From positions 123,998 to 187,997 of the forward strand of contig NZ_MDDC01000002.1 in the NCBI RefSeq assembly GCF_001875325.1: a stretch of 64,000 nucleotides of DNA, written 5' to 3'. Shown here piece by piece: positions 37,113 through 47,429 of the stretch. This stretch comes from Neomoorella thermoacetica (GTDB lineage Bacteria > Bacillota > DSM-521 > Neomoorellales > Neomoorellaceae). The stretch's first letter is position 1; the number at the start of each line of letters is the position of its first letter. The notes beneath the pieces are model-generated. The model was not told the DNA's origin. It ran no database searches and saw only the letters and a list, made by a program, of their open reading frames with translations. The translations under genes and the position numbers were made by a program.

Positions 37113-38141
37113 TTGCGGATAGAAGAATTTGACTACGAGTTGCCCCCAGGACAAATCGCCCAGCAACCGGTGGAGCCGCGGGATGCCTCGCGGCTCCTCG
37201 TCCTGCACCGGGAAGGTGGTTTCCTGGAGCACCGTCACTTCTACGACCTGCCCCGCTACCTCCACCCCGGCGACGTGCTGGTGGTGAATGAGACGAAGGT
37301 AATTCCCGCCCGCCTGTGGGGCTACCGTGCCGGGACGGGCGCTAAAATCGAAGTCCTCTTATTGACCCGGCAGGAAGGTGACATCTGGGAAACCCTGGTG
37401 CGGCCGGGACGACGGGTGCCGGTGGGCGCGGAGCTAATCTTCGGCCGGGGTGAATTGCAGGCCCGTGTAAAGGGGGTAACCCCGGCCGGAGGGCGGATAA
37501 TGGAGTTCTCTTATCAGGAGGGCCCCTGGGAGGCCTTGCTGGAACGCCTGGGGGAAATGCCCCTGCCCCCTTATATCAAAGAAAAGCCGGCTGATCCCGG
37601 CCGTTACCAGACGGTTTACGCCCGGGAGGAGGGCTCGGCTGCCGCCCCTACCGCCGGCCTGCACTTTACCCCCCGCCTCCTTAAGGAACTCCGGGAGCAG
37701 GGGATAGCAATAGCCAGCATCCTGCTCCATGTAGGCCTGGGGACCTTCCGGCCGGTAAAGGTTGAGAACATCCGGGAACACACGATGCACGCCGAATACT
37801 ACGCCGTGACCCCGGCGGCGGCGGCGGCCATCAACGCCGCCCGCACCCGGGGCGACCGGATAGTGGCTGTAGGCACAACCGTCGTCCGCACCCTGGAGAC
37901 GGTAGCGACGGCCGATGGCGTCATCCATGCCGGCAGCGGCTGGACGGACATCTTCATCTATCCCGGTTACCGGTTCAAGGCCGTCGACTGCCTGATTACC
38001 AACTTTCATCTGCCCCGCTCGACCCTGTTGATGCTGGTCAGTGCCTTTGCCGGCAGGGAGAAAATCCTGGACGCCTACCGGGTCGCCGTACGGGAAGGCT
38101 ACCGCTTTTACAGTTTCGGCGACGCTATGTTAATCCTGTAA
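37113..38141 (+). CDS. queA: S-adenosylmethionine:tRNA ribosyltransferase-isomerase QueA
   Basis: A 342-residue enzyme of the queuosine pathway that converts preQ1-tRNA to epoxyqueuosine-tRNA using SAM. Family motifs: [56 protein letters not shown] and [17 protein letters not shown]. The TTG start follows AGGTGAAGGG. It is 41 bp before tgt, and the pair acts in sequence on the wobble base. Confidence 0.96.
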   Translation: MRIEEFDYELPPGQIAQQPVEPRDASRLLVLHREGGFLEHRHFYDLPRYLHPGDVLVVNETKVIPARLWGYRAGTGAKIEVLLLTRQEGDIWETLVRPGRRVPVGAELIFGRGELQARVKGVTPAGGRIMEFSYQEGPWEALLERLGEMPLPPYIKEKPADPGRYQTVYAREEGSAAAPTAGLHFTPRLLKELREQGIAIASILLHVGLGTFRPVKVENIREHTMHAEYYAVTPAAAAAINAARTRGDRIVAVGTTVVRTLETVATADGVIHAGSGWTDIFIYPGYRFKAVDCLITNFHLPRSTLLMLVSAFAGREKILDAYRVAVREGYRFYSFGDAMLIL

Positions 38142-38170
38142 AGATTATTTATGTATGGTAAAAAAGCTAA

Positions 38171-39304
<1,134 letters not shown>

Positions 39305-39383
39305 TAGAGGCAGGTATTCCGGCAGGTACCGTCGAATAGTAAACGGGCTGACCAAAATTTAGTAAGGAGTGGTGGTTCGTTAC

Positions 39384-39653
39384 ATGCAACAGTGGGCTGG
39401 CACTATTTTTTACCTGCTCATCTTTATGGGCATCCTTTACTTCCTGATGATCCGGCCCCAGCAAAAACAGCAGAAGCAGCGCCAGGCGATGCTGGCAGGC
39501 CTCAAGGTGGACGACCGGGTGGTCCTGGCCGGCGGCCTTCACGGCCGGATTACCAAGATCAAGGATAATACCCTGATGGTCCGGATAGCCGATAAAGTGG
39601 AGGTCGAGGTCGATAAAGCCGGGGTGGCCTATGTCCCGGGGCAGGAGGGTTAA
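39384..39653 (+). CDS. yajC: Preprotein translocase subunit YajC
   Basis: About 89 residues: one N-terminal membrane helix (TIFYLLIFMGILYFLMI) followed directly by RPQQKQQKQRQAML and a small beta domain (VDDRVVLAGGLHGRITKI), the YajC pattern. It associates with SecDF. ATG 39384 fits GGAGTGGTGG upstream; GTG codons at 39369/39372 overlap that site. Its place between tgt and secDF is standard. Confidence 0.93.
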   Translation: MQQWAGTIFYLLIFMGILYFLMIRPQQKQQKQRQAMLAGLKVDDRVVLAGGLHGRITKIKDNTLMVRIADKVEVEVDKAGVAYVPGQEG

Positions 39654-39659
39654 TGGCCG

Positions 39660-40325
39660 TTGTTCCTGGTAACCCTGGAGGAAGTAAAGAAAGACCCGGA
39701 GGTGGAGGCCCTGATTACCCGGGGCAATGAGCACCTGGGTGCCATGGGCTTCACCGAACACAGCCACCGCCATCTGAACCTGGTGGCCAGCATCAGCCGC
39801 AATGTCCTGGAACACCTGGGCTTTGATAAGCGGACGGCTGAACTGGCGGCGGTGGCCGGTTATTTACATGATATCGGCAACGTGGTCAGCCGGCAGGATC
39901 ACGGCCAGACCGGGGCCCTGCTGGCTTACAATATTTTAAGGCGCCTGGGGATGCCGCCAGGCGAAGCGGGTATCATCATGGGGGCCATCGGCAACCACGA
40001 GGAAGAATACGGGCAGGCCGTCAACCCGGTGGGCGCGGCCCTGATCCTGGCGGACAAATCGGATGTCCACCGCTCCCGGGTGCGCAACAACGATATCAGC
40101 ACCTTTGACATCCACGACCGGGTGAATTATGCCGTCCAGCACTCCTTCCTGCGGGTAGACGCCGGGAAGCGGGCCATCACCCTGGAGCTGACCATCGACC
40201 TGGCCATCAGCACGCCCATGGAGTATTTCGAGATCTTTTTGACCCGGATGATGATGTGCCGCCGGGCCGCCGGTTTTTTGCACTGTCATTTCGGCCTGGT
40301 AGTCAATGATTCCCGCCTCCTGTGA
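39660..40325 (+). CDS. HD-domain phosphohydrolase
   Basis: A 221-residue HD protein. Metal ligands: HSHRHLNLV, the LHDIGN doublet, and NHEEEYG plus ADKSDVHRSR downstream. The substrate is unknown; relatives in the same spot between yajC and secD are found in many Clostridia. The TTG at 39660 lies 9 nt after AGGAGG; the ATG at 39653 is out of frame. The C-terminal part (about 150-221) is family specific. Confidence 0.85.
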   Translation: MFLVTLEEVKKDPEVEALITRGNEHLGAMGFTEHSHRHLNLVASISRNVLEHLGFDKRTAELAAVAGYLHDIGNVVSRQDHGQTGALLAYNILRRLGMPPGEAGIIMGAIGNHEEEYGQAVNPVGAALILADKSDVHRSRVRNNDISTFDIHDRVNYAVQHSFLRVDAGKRAITLELTIDLAISTPMEYFEIFLTRMMMCRRAAGFLHCHFGLVVNDSRLL

Positions 40326-40361
40326 GGTGCCAGAATGTAGCTAAGGTGGCACTTACAGCAA

Positions 40362-40391
40362 TTGACGGTAAACTCAGGCCGGGGTTATAAT
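40362..40391 (+). promoter_or_regulatory. Vegetative promoter of secDF
   Basis: TTGACG (40362-40367) and TATAAT (40386-40391) with an 18-bp spacer. It rules out the open frame beginning at 40362 and supports TTG 40434 as secD start. Confidence 0.7.
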
Positions 40392-40433
40392 AGTATGTAT
40401 GCTAGTCGTAATTTGTCAAGGGAGGAAAGAGTT

Positions 40434-41723
40434 TTGGCAGGGGGAAAAGGAGCAGGCGGCTTCTTAAAGCTCGCCGTGGTATTAATCGCCATCCTGGCTT
40501 TGGGAATTGGCGCTTTTAAACCTTTAATGCGGGTCATGAAACTGGGCCTGGACCTCAAAGGCGGGGTACACGTAGTCGCCCAGGCCCAGAGCACGCCGGA
40601 TCATGCAGTAACCCCGGATGATATGGCCGCCCTGGAAAGGGTCATGCGTGACCGGGTGGACCAGCTGGGTATAGCCGAGCCGTTGATCCAGCGGGAAGGT
40701 AATGATCGCTTGATTATTGAGCTGGCCGGGGTTAACAACCCGGAGGAAGCCATTAAGATGATCGGCAAGACGGCCCAGCTGGAGTTTAAGACCAGCGACG
40801 GCCAGGTGGTAGTCTCGGGGAAGGACCTGAAGGACGCCAAGGCAATCATTGACCAGCAGACCCAAGAACCCCAGATTACCCTGCAGTTCAATGCCGAAGG
40901 TACCAAGAAGTTTGCCGATGCCACAAAAAAACTGGCCAGCAGTTACCCCTACGGGGACCCCAGGCGAGCCATCGGGATCTATTTGGACCAGCAACTGCTG
41001 ACCAATCCCCAGGTGAAGGAGGCCATACCCAACGGCCAGGCAATCATCAGCGGCGGTTTTGCCAATTTTAATGAGGCGGCCAACCTGGCGGCTTTACTCC
41101 GCGGCGGCGCCCTGCCGGTACCGGTACAACTGATCGAGCACCGGATAGTGGGACCGACCCTGGGAGCTGATTCCCTGGCTAAGAGTAAAAATGCCATTAT
41201 TGTTAGTATAGTTCTCATTGCCCTGTTCATGCTGGTTATGTACCGCCTGCCGGGGGTAGTAGCCATTTTTTCCCTGGTAATCTATGCGCTGATTATCTTA
41301 ACGGTCCTCTGGCTCCTAAAGGCTACCATGACTTTACCGGGTATAGCGGGTATTTTGCTTTCAGTAGGAATGGCCGTGGACGCCAATATCCTGATCTATG
41401 AACGCCTGCGGGAAGAGCTGCGCAATGGTAAAACTCTGCGGGCCGCCATTGACGCCGGCTTCCGTCACGCCTTTGTGACCATTGTCGACACCAACAGTAA
41501 CTCCATCCTGGCGGCCGTAGTCCTGTATTATTTAGGTAGCGGTGCTGTCCGGGGGTTCGCTATTAACCTGGGGCTGGGTGTTCTGGCCAGTTTCTTTACA
41601 GCCGTTACCTTGACGCGATTCCTGCTGCACCTGATAGCAGAAGTTCCATGGTTCCAGAACTACTGGTTTTATGGGGTAAAAGGGCCTGACCAGCAACTGC
41701 AAACAGTAAGGGGTGGAGCATAA
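40434..41723 (+). CDS. secD: Protein translocase subunit SecD
   Basis: A 429-residue SecD, a proton-driven aid to export. The first helix ends at KPLMRVMKLGLDLKGGVHVV (the D1 motif), the P1 periplasmic domain follows, and the last five helices carry VGPTLGADSL and SVGMAVDANILIYERLREEL. TTG 40434 follows GGGAGGAAAG. The stop overlaps the secF start (TAATG). Confidence 0.95.
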   Translation: MAGGKGAGGFLKLAVVLIAILALGIGAFKPLMRVMKLGLDLKGGVHVVAQAQSTPDHAVTPDDMAALERVMRDRVDQLGIAEPLIQREGNDRLIIELAGVNNPEEAIKMIGKTAQLEFKTSDGQVVVSGKDLKDAKAIIDQQTQEPQITLQFNAEGTKKFADATKKLASSYPYGDPRRAIGIYLDQQLLTNPQVKEAIPNGQAIISGGFANFNEAANLAALLRGGALPVPVQLIEHRIVGPTLGADSLAKSKNAIIVSIVLIALFMLVMYRLPGVVAIFSLVIYALIILTVLWLLKATMTLPGIAGILLSVGMAVDANILIYERLREELRNGKTLRAAIDAGFRHAFVTIVDTNSNSILAAVVLYYLGSGAVRGFAINLGLGVLASFFTAVTLTRFLLHLIAEVPWFQNYWFYGVKGPDQQLQTVRGGA

Positions 41724-42676
41724 TGTACTTTGACTTCATAGGCAAACGCAAGTGGTGGTATGCTTTGTCGTTGCTGGTCATTATCCCGGGACTGATTGCC
41801 ATGGTCCTGCACCGGCCTCTCTTAAATTTCGGGATTGACTTTACCGGCGGCAACATTTTAGAAGTCAAATTTCAACAACCGGTGAACTCGGCGCAGGTGC
41901 GGGAGGTTATGGACAGTTTAAACCTGAGCCAGAGTTCCATTCAGGAATCAGGCACCAACGAATTCTTAATTCGCAGTAAAGAGATGGATGAGAACCAGAT
42001 CGCCCAGGTGACCGGCGCCTTACAGACCAAATTAGGAAAAATGGAAGTTATCCGCAATGATCATGTAGGCGCCGTAATCGGGCGGGAACTGGAGATTAAA
42101 GCCCTTGAGGCCATGGCCCTGGCCTGGGTGTTGATGATTATTTATATCACCCTCCGCTTCGGCGATTTTCTTGCTGGCCTGACGGCCATCCTGGCGCTGG
42201 TCCACGACGTACTGGTGGTGACGGGATTCTTTGCTTTCTTCCGCTGGGAGGTAGACAGTGGTTTCGTAGCCGCCTTGCTGACTATCATCGGTTATTCTGT
42301 TCATGATACAATTGTTATCTATGACCGGGTACGCGAAAACCTGCGCCTGCGTAAACGGGAAACCTTTGAGGAGATAGTCAATAAAAGCATCAACCAGACC
42401 TTGCGTCGCTCCATCAACACCGTAGTAACAGTGCTTATCCCCCTGGTGGCCCTGCTGGTCCTGGGCGGCGAGTCTACCAAGGGCCTGGCCCTGGCCATGC
42501 TCATTGGTACCATTAGTGGTTGTTATTCTTCGATCTTTAATGCCAGCCCCCTGTGGGTTGATTTGCGGCGCTTAACCAGGGAACGTCACCGCCGGGCTGC
42601 TATCTCCGGGGCGGCCGTAAAGGCGGAAGGTAAAGCCGCAAACGGAACCAAGGCGCGCAGGGCGACCTCCCATTAG
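41723..42676 (+). CDS. secF: Protein translocase subunit SecF
   Basis: A 317-residue SecF with six membrane helices. Motifs: NFGIDFTGGNILEVKF, ALTIIGYSVHDTIVIYDRVRENL (here LLTIIGYSVHDT), and LRRSINTVVTVLIPL. The last 30 residues are a basic, Ala-rich tail. It overlaps secD by 1 bp and forms the SecDF complex with it. A weak terminator follows at 42716. Confidence 0.95.
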   Translation: MYFDFIGKRKWWYALSLLVIIPGLIAMVLHRPLLNFGIDFTGGNILEVKFQQPVNSAQVREVMDSLNLSQSSIQESGTNEFLIRSKEMDENQIAQVTGALQTKLGKMEVIRNDHVGAVIGRELEIKALEAMALAWVLMIIYITLRFGDFLAGLTAILALVHDVLVVTGFFAFFRWEVDSGFVAALLTIIGYSVHDTIVIYDRVRENLRLRKRETFEEIVNKSINQTLRRSINTVVTVLIPLVALLVLGGESTKGLALAMLIGTISGCYSSIFNASPLWVDLRRLTRERHRRAAISGAAVKAEGKAANGTKARRATSH

Positions 42677-42715
42677 GCACCTGCTTATTGTAAGGTAAAA
42701 TTAGTATCGCCAGCA

Positions 42716-42746
42716 GGCTCCCGGTTGAAAACGGGAGCCTTAGTTT
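42716..42746 (+). terminator. Probable terminator after secF
   Basis: GGCTCCCG (42716-42723) pairs perfectly with CGGGAGCC (42732-42739), followed by TTAGTTTAT. The T-run is broken, so efficiency is uncertain. Confidence 0.6.
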
Positions 42747-42757
42747 ATACTAGAAGT

Positions 42758-43234
42758 ATGGCTATTTCCTTCCTGGGCGGTTTGAGCTTTATCCTGGCCC
42801 TGGCGGCGGGGGTAGTACGGCCCTGGCGGGGTTTATTCCTCCTCTGGGCCCTGGGGGTCTTCTACGGATCCACGGGCCTGGTGCCGGGAATAACGCCTCC
42901 CTATATCGCCGCGGTCACGGCGGCCGGGGCCGGGTTCCTCGCTGCCGGGGAACACCTGGCGGCATTGTACAGGCGGCACTGCCACCAGGCAGCGGCTGCC
43001 GCCGGACAGCTTTTGCTGGGAAGCAGCAGCGCCTTCCTCCTCCTGGGGCTGTTTTTAGGACCCCTGTGGGGGCTGGCGGGCGGTGGCCTCCTGGGGGCCC
43101 TGGGCGCAGCCTGCCTCTATCGCCGGGACCGGTTACCGGTAATCGCTTACGGCCTGATTCCCCTGCTATTACGCGGTACAGGCCTGCTTTTAATGGGATT
43201 CCTTCTCAACGGGCGCCTGCTTGGCTTTTTTTAA
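42758..43234 (+). CDS. Hypothetical polytopic membrane protein
   Basis: About 158 residues, nearly all hydrophobic, with four or five predicted membrane helices and Gly-rich turns (FLGPLWGLAGGGLLGALGAA). I do not recognise a family. ATG 42758 is preferred since the longer frame starting at 42725 begins within the secF terminator hairpin. Codon use matches neighbours. Confidence 0.6.
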   Translation: MAISFLGGLSFILALAAGVVRPWRGLFLLWALGVFYGSTGLVPGITPPYIAAVTAAGAGFLAAGEHLAALYRRHCHQAAAAAGQLLLGSSSAFLLLGLFLGPLWGLAGGGLLGALGAACLYRRDRLPVIAYGLIPLLLRGTGLLLMGFLLNGRLLGFF

Positions 43235-43244
43235 GGCTTTTCCC

Positions 43245-43273
43245 TTGCATATTCTCCGGCGACGGTGTAAAAT
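43245..43273 (+). promoter_or_regulatory. Promoter of the CDF transporter gene
   Basis: TTGCAT (43245-43250) and TAAAAT (43268-43273), spacer exactly 17 bp. Transcription would start near 43280, just before a perfect terminator hairpin. Confidence 0.65.
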
Positions 43274-43295
43274 TAACTATAGACCTTTAAGGCAG

Positions 43296-43330
43296 GGACT
43301 TCATCTATCCCGGATGAAGTCCAATTTTTT
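43296..43330 (+). terminator. Terminator in the leader of the CDF gene
   Basis: GGACTTCATC (43296-43305) pairs perfectly with GATGAAGTCC (43313-43322), followed by AATTTTTT. It either ends the upstream gene or attenuates the downstream one. Confidence 0.8.
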
Positions 43331-43385
43331 ATACAAGAGGGGAACAGCTCCAAAGGAGGGAACCTCCAGGGGGGAGGAAAGGATT

Positions 43386-44312
43386 TTGGATGCCAGGGTC
43401 AAAGCCGCCAGGGTCTCGATTTTCTCTAACACCGCCCTGGTCCTGGGTAAACTGGTTATAGGTTATGGTATCCACTCTGTCAGTGTTATATCGGAAGCCA
43501 TTCACTCCGGCCTGGATCTGGTCGCAGCTGTGATAGCTTATTTCTCCGTCAGGGTAGCCAGCAAACCGGCCGATGCCGAACACCAGTATGGCCACGGCAA
43601 GATCGAGAACATTTCCGGAACCCTGGAGGCCCTGCTAATTTTCCTGGCCGCCATCTGGATTATCTCCGAAGCCGTGAAAAGGCTCCTGGCAGGCAGCCAC
43701 CCGGTGAGGGGGGCCCTGACCGGCGTAGCCGTCATGGCCGGAGCCAGCCTGGTCAATTACCTGGTCTCCAATTTTCTCTTCCGGGTGGCCAGGGCAACGG
43801 ATTCTATCGCCCTGGAGGCCGACGCCTGGCACCTGCGGACCGATGTCTATACCTCGGTGGGGGTCATGCTGGGCTTGCTGGCCCTGGAAGTCACGGGTTA
43901 CTACTGGATGGATCCCCTGATGGCCCTGGTGGTGGCAGCCATGATTATCAAGGCTGCCTACAGTTTAAGCCGGGAGGCCTTCCTGCCCCTGCTGGACGTC
44001 AGCCTGCCCGAGGAAGAGGAGCGGATCATTAAAGAGATTATCCTCAGGCACGCCGATGCTTACATCGAGTTTCATAAACTGCGGACCCGCAAGGCCGGGC
44101 GGGAGCGGCAGATCGACCTGCACCTGGTGGTCCCCCGGTACCAGCCTATTGATTGCGTCCACGACCTCTGCGAGCGTATCAGCGATGAAATTAAGGCCTC
44201 CCTGCCTTATACTGACATCTTGATTCACGCCGAACCCTGCACTTCAGTCCGGGATTGCCCGGTATGCAACGACTGCCCGGAGAAGGAAAAACGCCCTTCC
44301 GGGGCGAAATAA
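43386..44312 (+). CDS. Cation diffusion facilitator (CDF) metal exporter
   Basis: About 308 residues. Six membrane helices; the metal site includes HSGLDL (helix 2 Asp/His) and ALEADAWHLRTD (helix 5). A cytoplasmic domain follows (SLPEEEERIIKEIIL, EFHKLRTRKAGRERQIDLHLVV), and the end is Cys-rich (CTSVRDCPVCNDC), which may bind metal. It likely exports Zn, Fe, Mn or Co by proton exchange. Start TTG 43386 after GGGAGGAAAGG matches the family N terminus; the ATG at 43314 lies inside the terminator hairpin. Confidence 0.85.
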   Translation: MDARVKAARVSIFSNTALVLGKLVIGYGIHSVSVISEAIHSGLDLVAAVIAYFSVRVASKPADAEHQYGHGKIENISGTLEALLIFLAAIWIISEAVKRLLAGSHPVRGALTGVAVMAGASLVNYLVSNFLFRVARATDSIALEADAWHLRTDVYTSVGVMLGLLALEVTGYYWMDPLMALVVAAMIIKAAYSLSREAFLPLLDVSLPEEEERIIKEIILRHADAYIEFHKLRTRKAGRERQIDLHLVVPRYQPIDCVHDLCERISDEIKASLPYTDILIHAEPCTSVRDCPVCNDCPEKEKRPSGAK

Positions 44313-44354
44313 AGGGACAGGCGACGTTAACTATTCCCGGGAGGAAGATGCGAG

Positions 44355-44675
44355 ATGCAGATCTATTCGCTCCTGGCAATTCTTTTTGCCCTGCTGGTGG
44401 CCGTTTTTGCCGTCCAGAATGCCGTGGCGGTAAATATTAAGTTTTTAGCCTGGCAATTTCCCGGGATATCCCTGGTCCTGGTAATTTTGGGCTCGGCGGC
44501 CTTCGGGGCCCTGGTCGTTTTTTTGCTGGGGGTGGTCAGGCAAGTACGGGTTAACCGGGAGATACGGCAACTAAAGCATGAGAATCGCCGCCTGGCAGGA
44601 GACCTGGCCCGCCGGGAGCAGGGAACACCGGGAGCAACCGGGACGGAAGCAACGGAAAGGAAGCAGGGGATTTGA
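44355..44675 (+). CDS. LapA (DUF1049) family membrane protein
   Basis: A 106-residue protein with two membrane helices around the conserved VFAVQNAVAVNIKFLAWQF segment, then a charged coiled-coil tail (REIRQLKHENRRLAGDLARR). LapA-type proteins in E. coli help assemble lipopolysaccharide; in Gram-positives the role is unknown. ATG 44355 follows GGGAGG. Overlaps recJ by 4 bp. Confidence 0.85.
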   Translation: MQIYSLLAILFALLVAVFAVQNAVAVNIKFLAWQFPGISLVLVILGSAAFGALVVFLLGVVRQVRVNREIRQLKHENRRLAGDLARREQGTPGATGTEATERKQGI

Positions 44676-47425
44676 CGGCGGCAATCTGGGAGATCCCGCC
44701 GGCCAGTTTTCCCGAGAGGCTGGCTCTGGCCCGGGAACTACATATCACGCCCATTACAGCCCAGGTACTGCTGAACCGTGGCCTGACTACAGCGGCGGCA
44801 GCCAGGGCTTTTTTGCAGCCTGATCCGGATAACCTCCTGCCGCCGGAAAAAATTCCTGGGCTGGTAGCCGCCCGGGACCGGCTGGTGAGGGCCATCACGG
44901 CCGGCGAGAGGATCCTTATCCACGGCGACTATGACGTCGACGGCCTGGCAGCGACGGCCATTATGCTGGAAACCCTGGCCCGGCTGGGGGTTGCGGCCGA
45001 GTATTACCTGCCCGACCGCCTGGCCGAGGGCTACGGCCTGAAAAACGCCGGCCTTACCCGGGCCCGGGAAAAAGGTTGCACCCTGCTGGTGACCGTCGAT
45101 TGCGGTATTACTTCTTTAGAGGAGGCGGACCTGGCCCGCCGGGAGGGGGTGGAGTTAATCGTCACTGACCACCACCGGCCCGGCCCAGCATTACCGGCGG
45201 CCACGGCGGTGGTCAATCCCCTGCTGGCTCCCGGTTTACCCCTCCTCTGTGGCGCCGGGGTGGCCTTTAAACTCGCCCAGGCCCTGGCAGCCTCCTTCAA
45301 CCTGCCCCCGGAAGAAGGAGTGGCGGCCGGTTGGGCCCTGGACCTGGTGGCCCTGGCTACCATCGCCGACGCCGTACCCCTGCTGGGGGAAAACCGGCTG
45401 CTGGTACAGCTGGGCCTGCCCCTTCTGGCAACAGGGCGGCGCCCGGGGCTCAGGGCCCTGGCAGAAGCAGCCGGTTTGCCGGCCGGCAACTGGACGGCCC
45501 GCCAGGTGACCTTCGGCCTCGTCCCCCGGTTGAACGCCGCCGGCAGACTGGGCGCTGCCGACCCGGGCCTGGAACTGTTGCTGACCACCTCTCCCCAGCG
45601 GGCCCTGGAACTGGCTGCCCACCTGGAAAAGGAGAACCAGACCCGCAGGCTCCTGGAGGAGGCCGTGACCGCCGAGGCCATGGGCCTGGCCGGAGAAGCC
45701 CGGGAGCGGGGGGAGAAGGGTCTGGTCCTGGCAGCCCCGGGCTGGCACCCGGGGGTCATCGGTATTGTGGCCGCCAGGCTGGCGGAGCATTTTAACTGTC
45801 CGGTGGTCCTGATTGCCCTGGCCGGGGACAGGGGCCGGGGTTCGGGACGCAGTATTCCGGGCATAAATCTTCATGAGCTCCTGTCCCGGTGTCGTTCCCA
45901 CCTCCTGGCCTTCGGCGGCCACAGCCAGGCCGCCGGTCTGGAGATCGCCGCCACGGAGATCCCGGCCTTCCGGGAGGCCTTCAATAAAGCTTTAACCGGG
46001 GCGGGGGCCGAACCCGGGACTCCCAGCATCCGGGCCGAGGCGGAGGTCCTTATCAGCCAGCTGGACTGGCAGCTCCTGGCGGAATTGGAGCAGCTGGCCC
46101 CCTTTGGCGAAGGGAATCCCCGGCCCGTCCTGGTTGCCCGCCGCGCCCTGATTAAGGCCGCCCGCCAGGTGGGCAGGGACGGCACCCACCTGAAGCTGAC
46201 TGCCGGCGGGGAAGGTCGGGAAATAGGGGCCATCGGCTTTAACCTCTCCCTGCCGCCCGGGTTGTCCCCCGGGCATCATGTTGACCTGGCCTTTTACCTG
46301 GAACGCAACACCTACCGGGACCGGGAGGAACTGCAGCTAAAGCTGGTGGCCCTGAAAGCGGCAGAAACAGGAGCAGCACTACCGGAAGGGGCGGAACCCA
46401 TGGTGGCGGCCGCCGGTGAAGACGGCCAGGTTCCGACCTGGGGCCGGCAGCTCCAGGAATTGCTCGCTGCCCATGGCCCGCAGGTGCGGGTATGCCTGGC
46501 GACAACTGCGGCTGTACGCCAGGCCTATAACGGTTGCCGGCGCTTTTTCCGGATGCCGGGAACCCTGCAACCCCTGGGCCCCTGGCTGGGCCGGGCCGGG
46601 GTGGAACGGGTCTTGAGCCGGGCCCGGGGGTTAATTACCTGCAGCCCCTTCTGGCCGGTAACACCCGCCGGGGAAGAGGCGCTCCTGGCCTCGCCCCTGG
46701 CGGCGGGTGACCTGCCGCCAGAGCAATTACTGCGGCCTGCCGGTGACCCTGCAGCCCTGGAGGTATGGCCGGAACTATTACCTTTTTTAACTGCAAGCCT
46801 GGAAAAAGGCGGCCGCATCCTCCTCTATGCAACTCCCGGCAGGATTCCCCGGATGGTAAGCTGGCTTGCCGGCTCCCTGCCCGGTGTACCCCTGGCGGTG
46901 GATACCTATAGTGACTACCGGCAGTATTCCCTGGCCCGGGAAGGAGCCCTGGCCGGCCGGCTGCCCCTGCTGGTGGCGCGGCGGGAGGTTCCGGCGTGGT
47001 TTTACCCGGCCGACCTGGTGGTGTTTACCTATCTTCCCGGCAGCCTGGAGGAGGTGGAGCTGGCCCTTCCCCCGGGTGAAAAGGTGCCCCGGGTGGCTGT
47101 CTGCCCGGAGGCGGGGGACAGGCCGGTCCCGGATTTACGCCAGGAGCTGGCGGTATTTTACCGCCAGCTCCAGAGGCTGGTGAGCAAGGGGTCCGGTCTT
47201 TACATAGTTAATAATAAGGGTTATCATCAATTATGTTATTTGGCTATCCTTGAAGAGCTGGGGTTAATCCAGGTCACCAGCCGGGAGAAGGGTTTATTTA
47301 TCCGGCCCCTGGAAGTGGAGACAAAACGCGACCTGATGGCTTCCAGGCGCTACCGGCAGCTTCGGGCGGAAAGGGAACTGGCCCGGCAATTCAGGCGGCA
47401 ACTGACAGGAGGGGAGGTGCGGTAA
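44672..47425 (+). CDS. recJ: Single-stranded-DNA-specific exonuclease RecJ
   Basis: A 917-residue long-form RecJ. DHH phosphoesterase motifs: HGDYDVDGLAATA near residue 85, VTVDCGITS, VTDHHRPG. The DHHA1 domain has GRGSGRSIPGINLHE and FGGHSQAAGLEI. An OB fold and a C-terminal extension of about 350 residues are typical of Firmicutes RecJ. It degrades 5' ssDNA in RecF-pathway repair and mismatch repair. The TTG start overlaps the lapA stop (TTGA). Confidence 0.95.
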   Translation: MTAAIWEIPPASFPERLALARELHITPITAQVLLNRGLTTAAAARAFLQPDPDNLLPPEKIPGLVAARDRLVRAITAGERILIHGDYDVDGLAATAIMLETLARLGVAAEYYLPDRLAEGYGLKNAGLTRAREKGCTLLVTVDCGITSLEEADLARREGVELIVTDHHRPGPALPAATAVVNPLLAPGLPLLCGAGVAFKLAQALAASFNLPPEEGVAAGWALDLVALATIADAVPLLGENRLLVQLGLPLLATGRRPGLRALAEAAGLPAGNWTARQVTFGLVPRLNAAGRLGAADPGLELLLTTSPQRALELAAHLEKENQTRRLLEEAVTAEAMGLAGEARERGEKGLVLAAPGWHPGVIGIVAARLAEHFNCPVVLIALAGDRGRGSGRSIPGINLHELLSRCRSHLLAFGGHSQAAGLEIAATEIPAFREAFNKALTGAGAEPGTPSIRAEAEVLISQLDWQLLAELEQLAPFGEGNPRPVLVARRALIKAARQVGRDGTHLKLTAGGEGREIGAIGFNLSLPPGLSPGHHVDLAFYLERNTYRDREELQLKLVALKAAETGAALPEGAEPMVAAAGEDGQVPTWGRQLQELLAAHGPQVRVCLATTAAVRQAYNGCRRFFRMPGTLQPLGPWLGRAGVERVLSRARGLITCSPFWPVTPAGEEALLASPLAAGDLPPEQLLRPAGDPAALEVWPELLPFLTASLEKGGRILLYATPGRIPRMVSWLAGSLPGVPLAVDTYSDYRQYSLAREGALAGRLPLLVARREVPAWFYPADLVVFTYLPGSLEEVELALPPGEKVPRVAVCPEAGDRPVPDLRQELAVFYRQLQRLVSKGSGLYIVNNKGYHQLCYLAILEELGLIQVTSREKGLFIRPLEVETKRDLMASRRYRQLRAERELARQFRRQLTGGEVR

Positions 47426-47429
47426 ACAG

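Noticed and set aside
40362..40433. N-terminal extension of SecD from 40362
   Set aside because: The TTGACG/TATAAT promoter covers this stretch, and a good ribosome site precedes TTG 40434.
43314..43385. ATG 43314 as the CDF start
   Set aside because: It lies inside the perfect terminator hairpin, has no ribosome site, and adds residues not found in the family.
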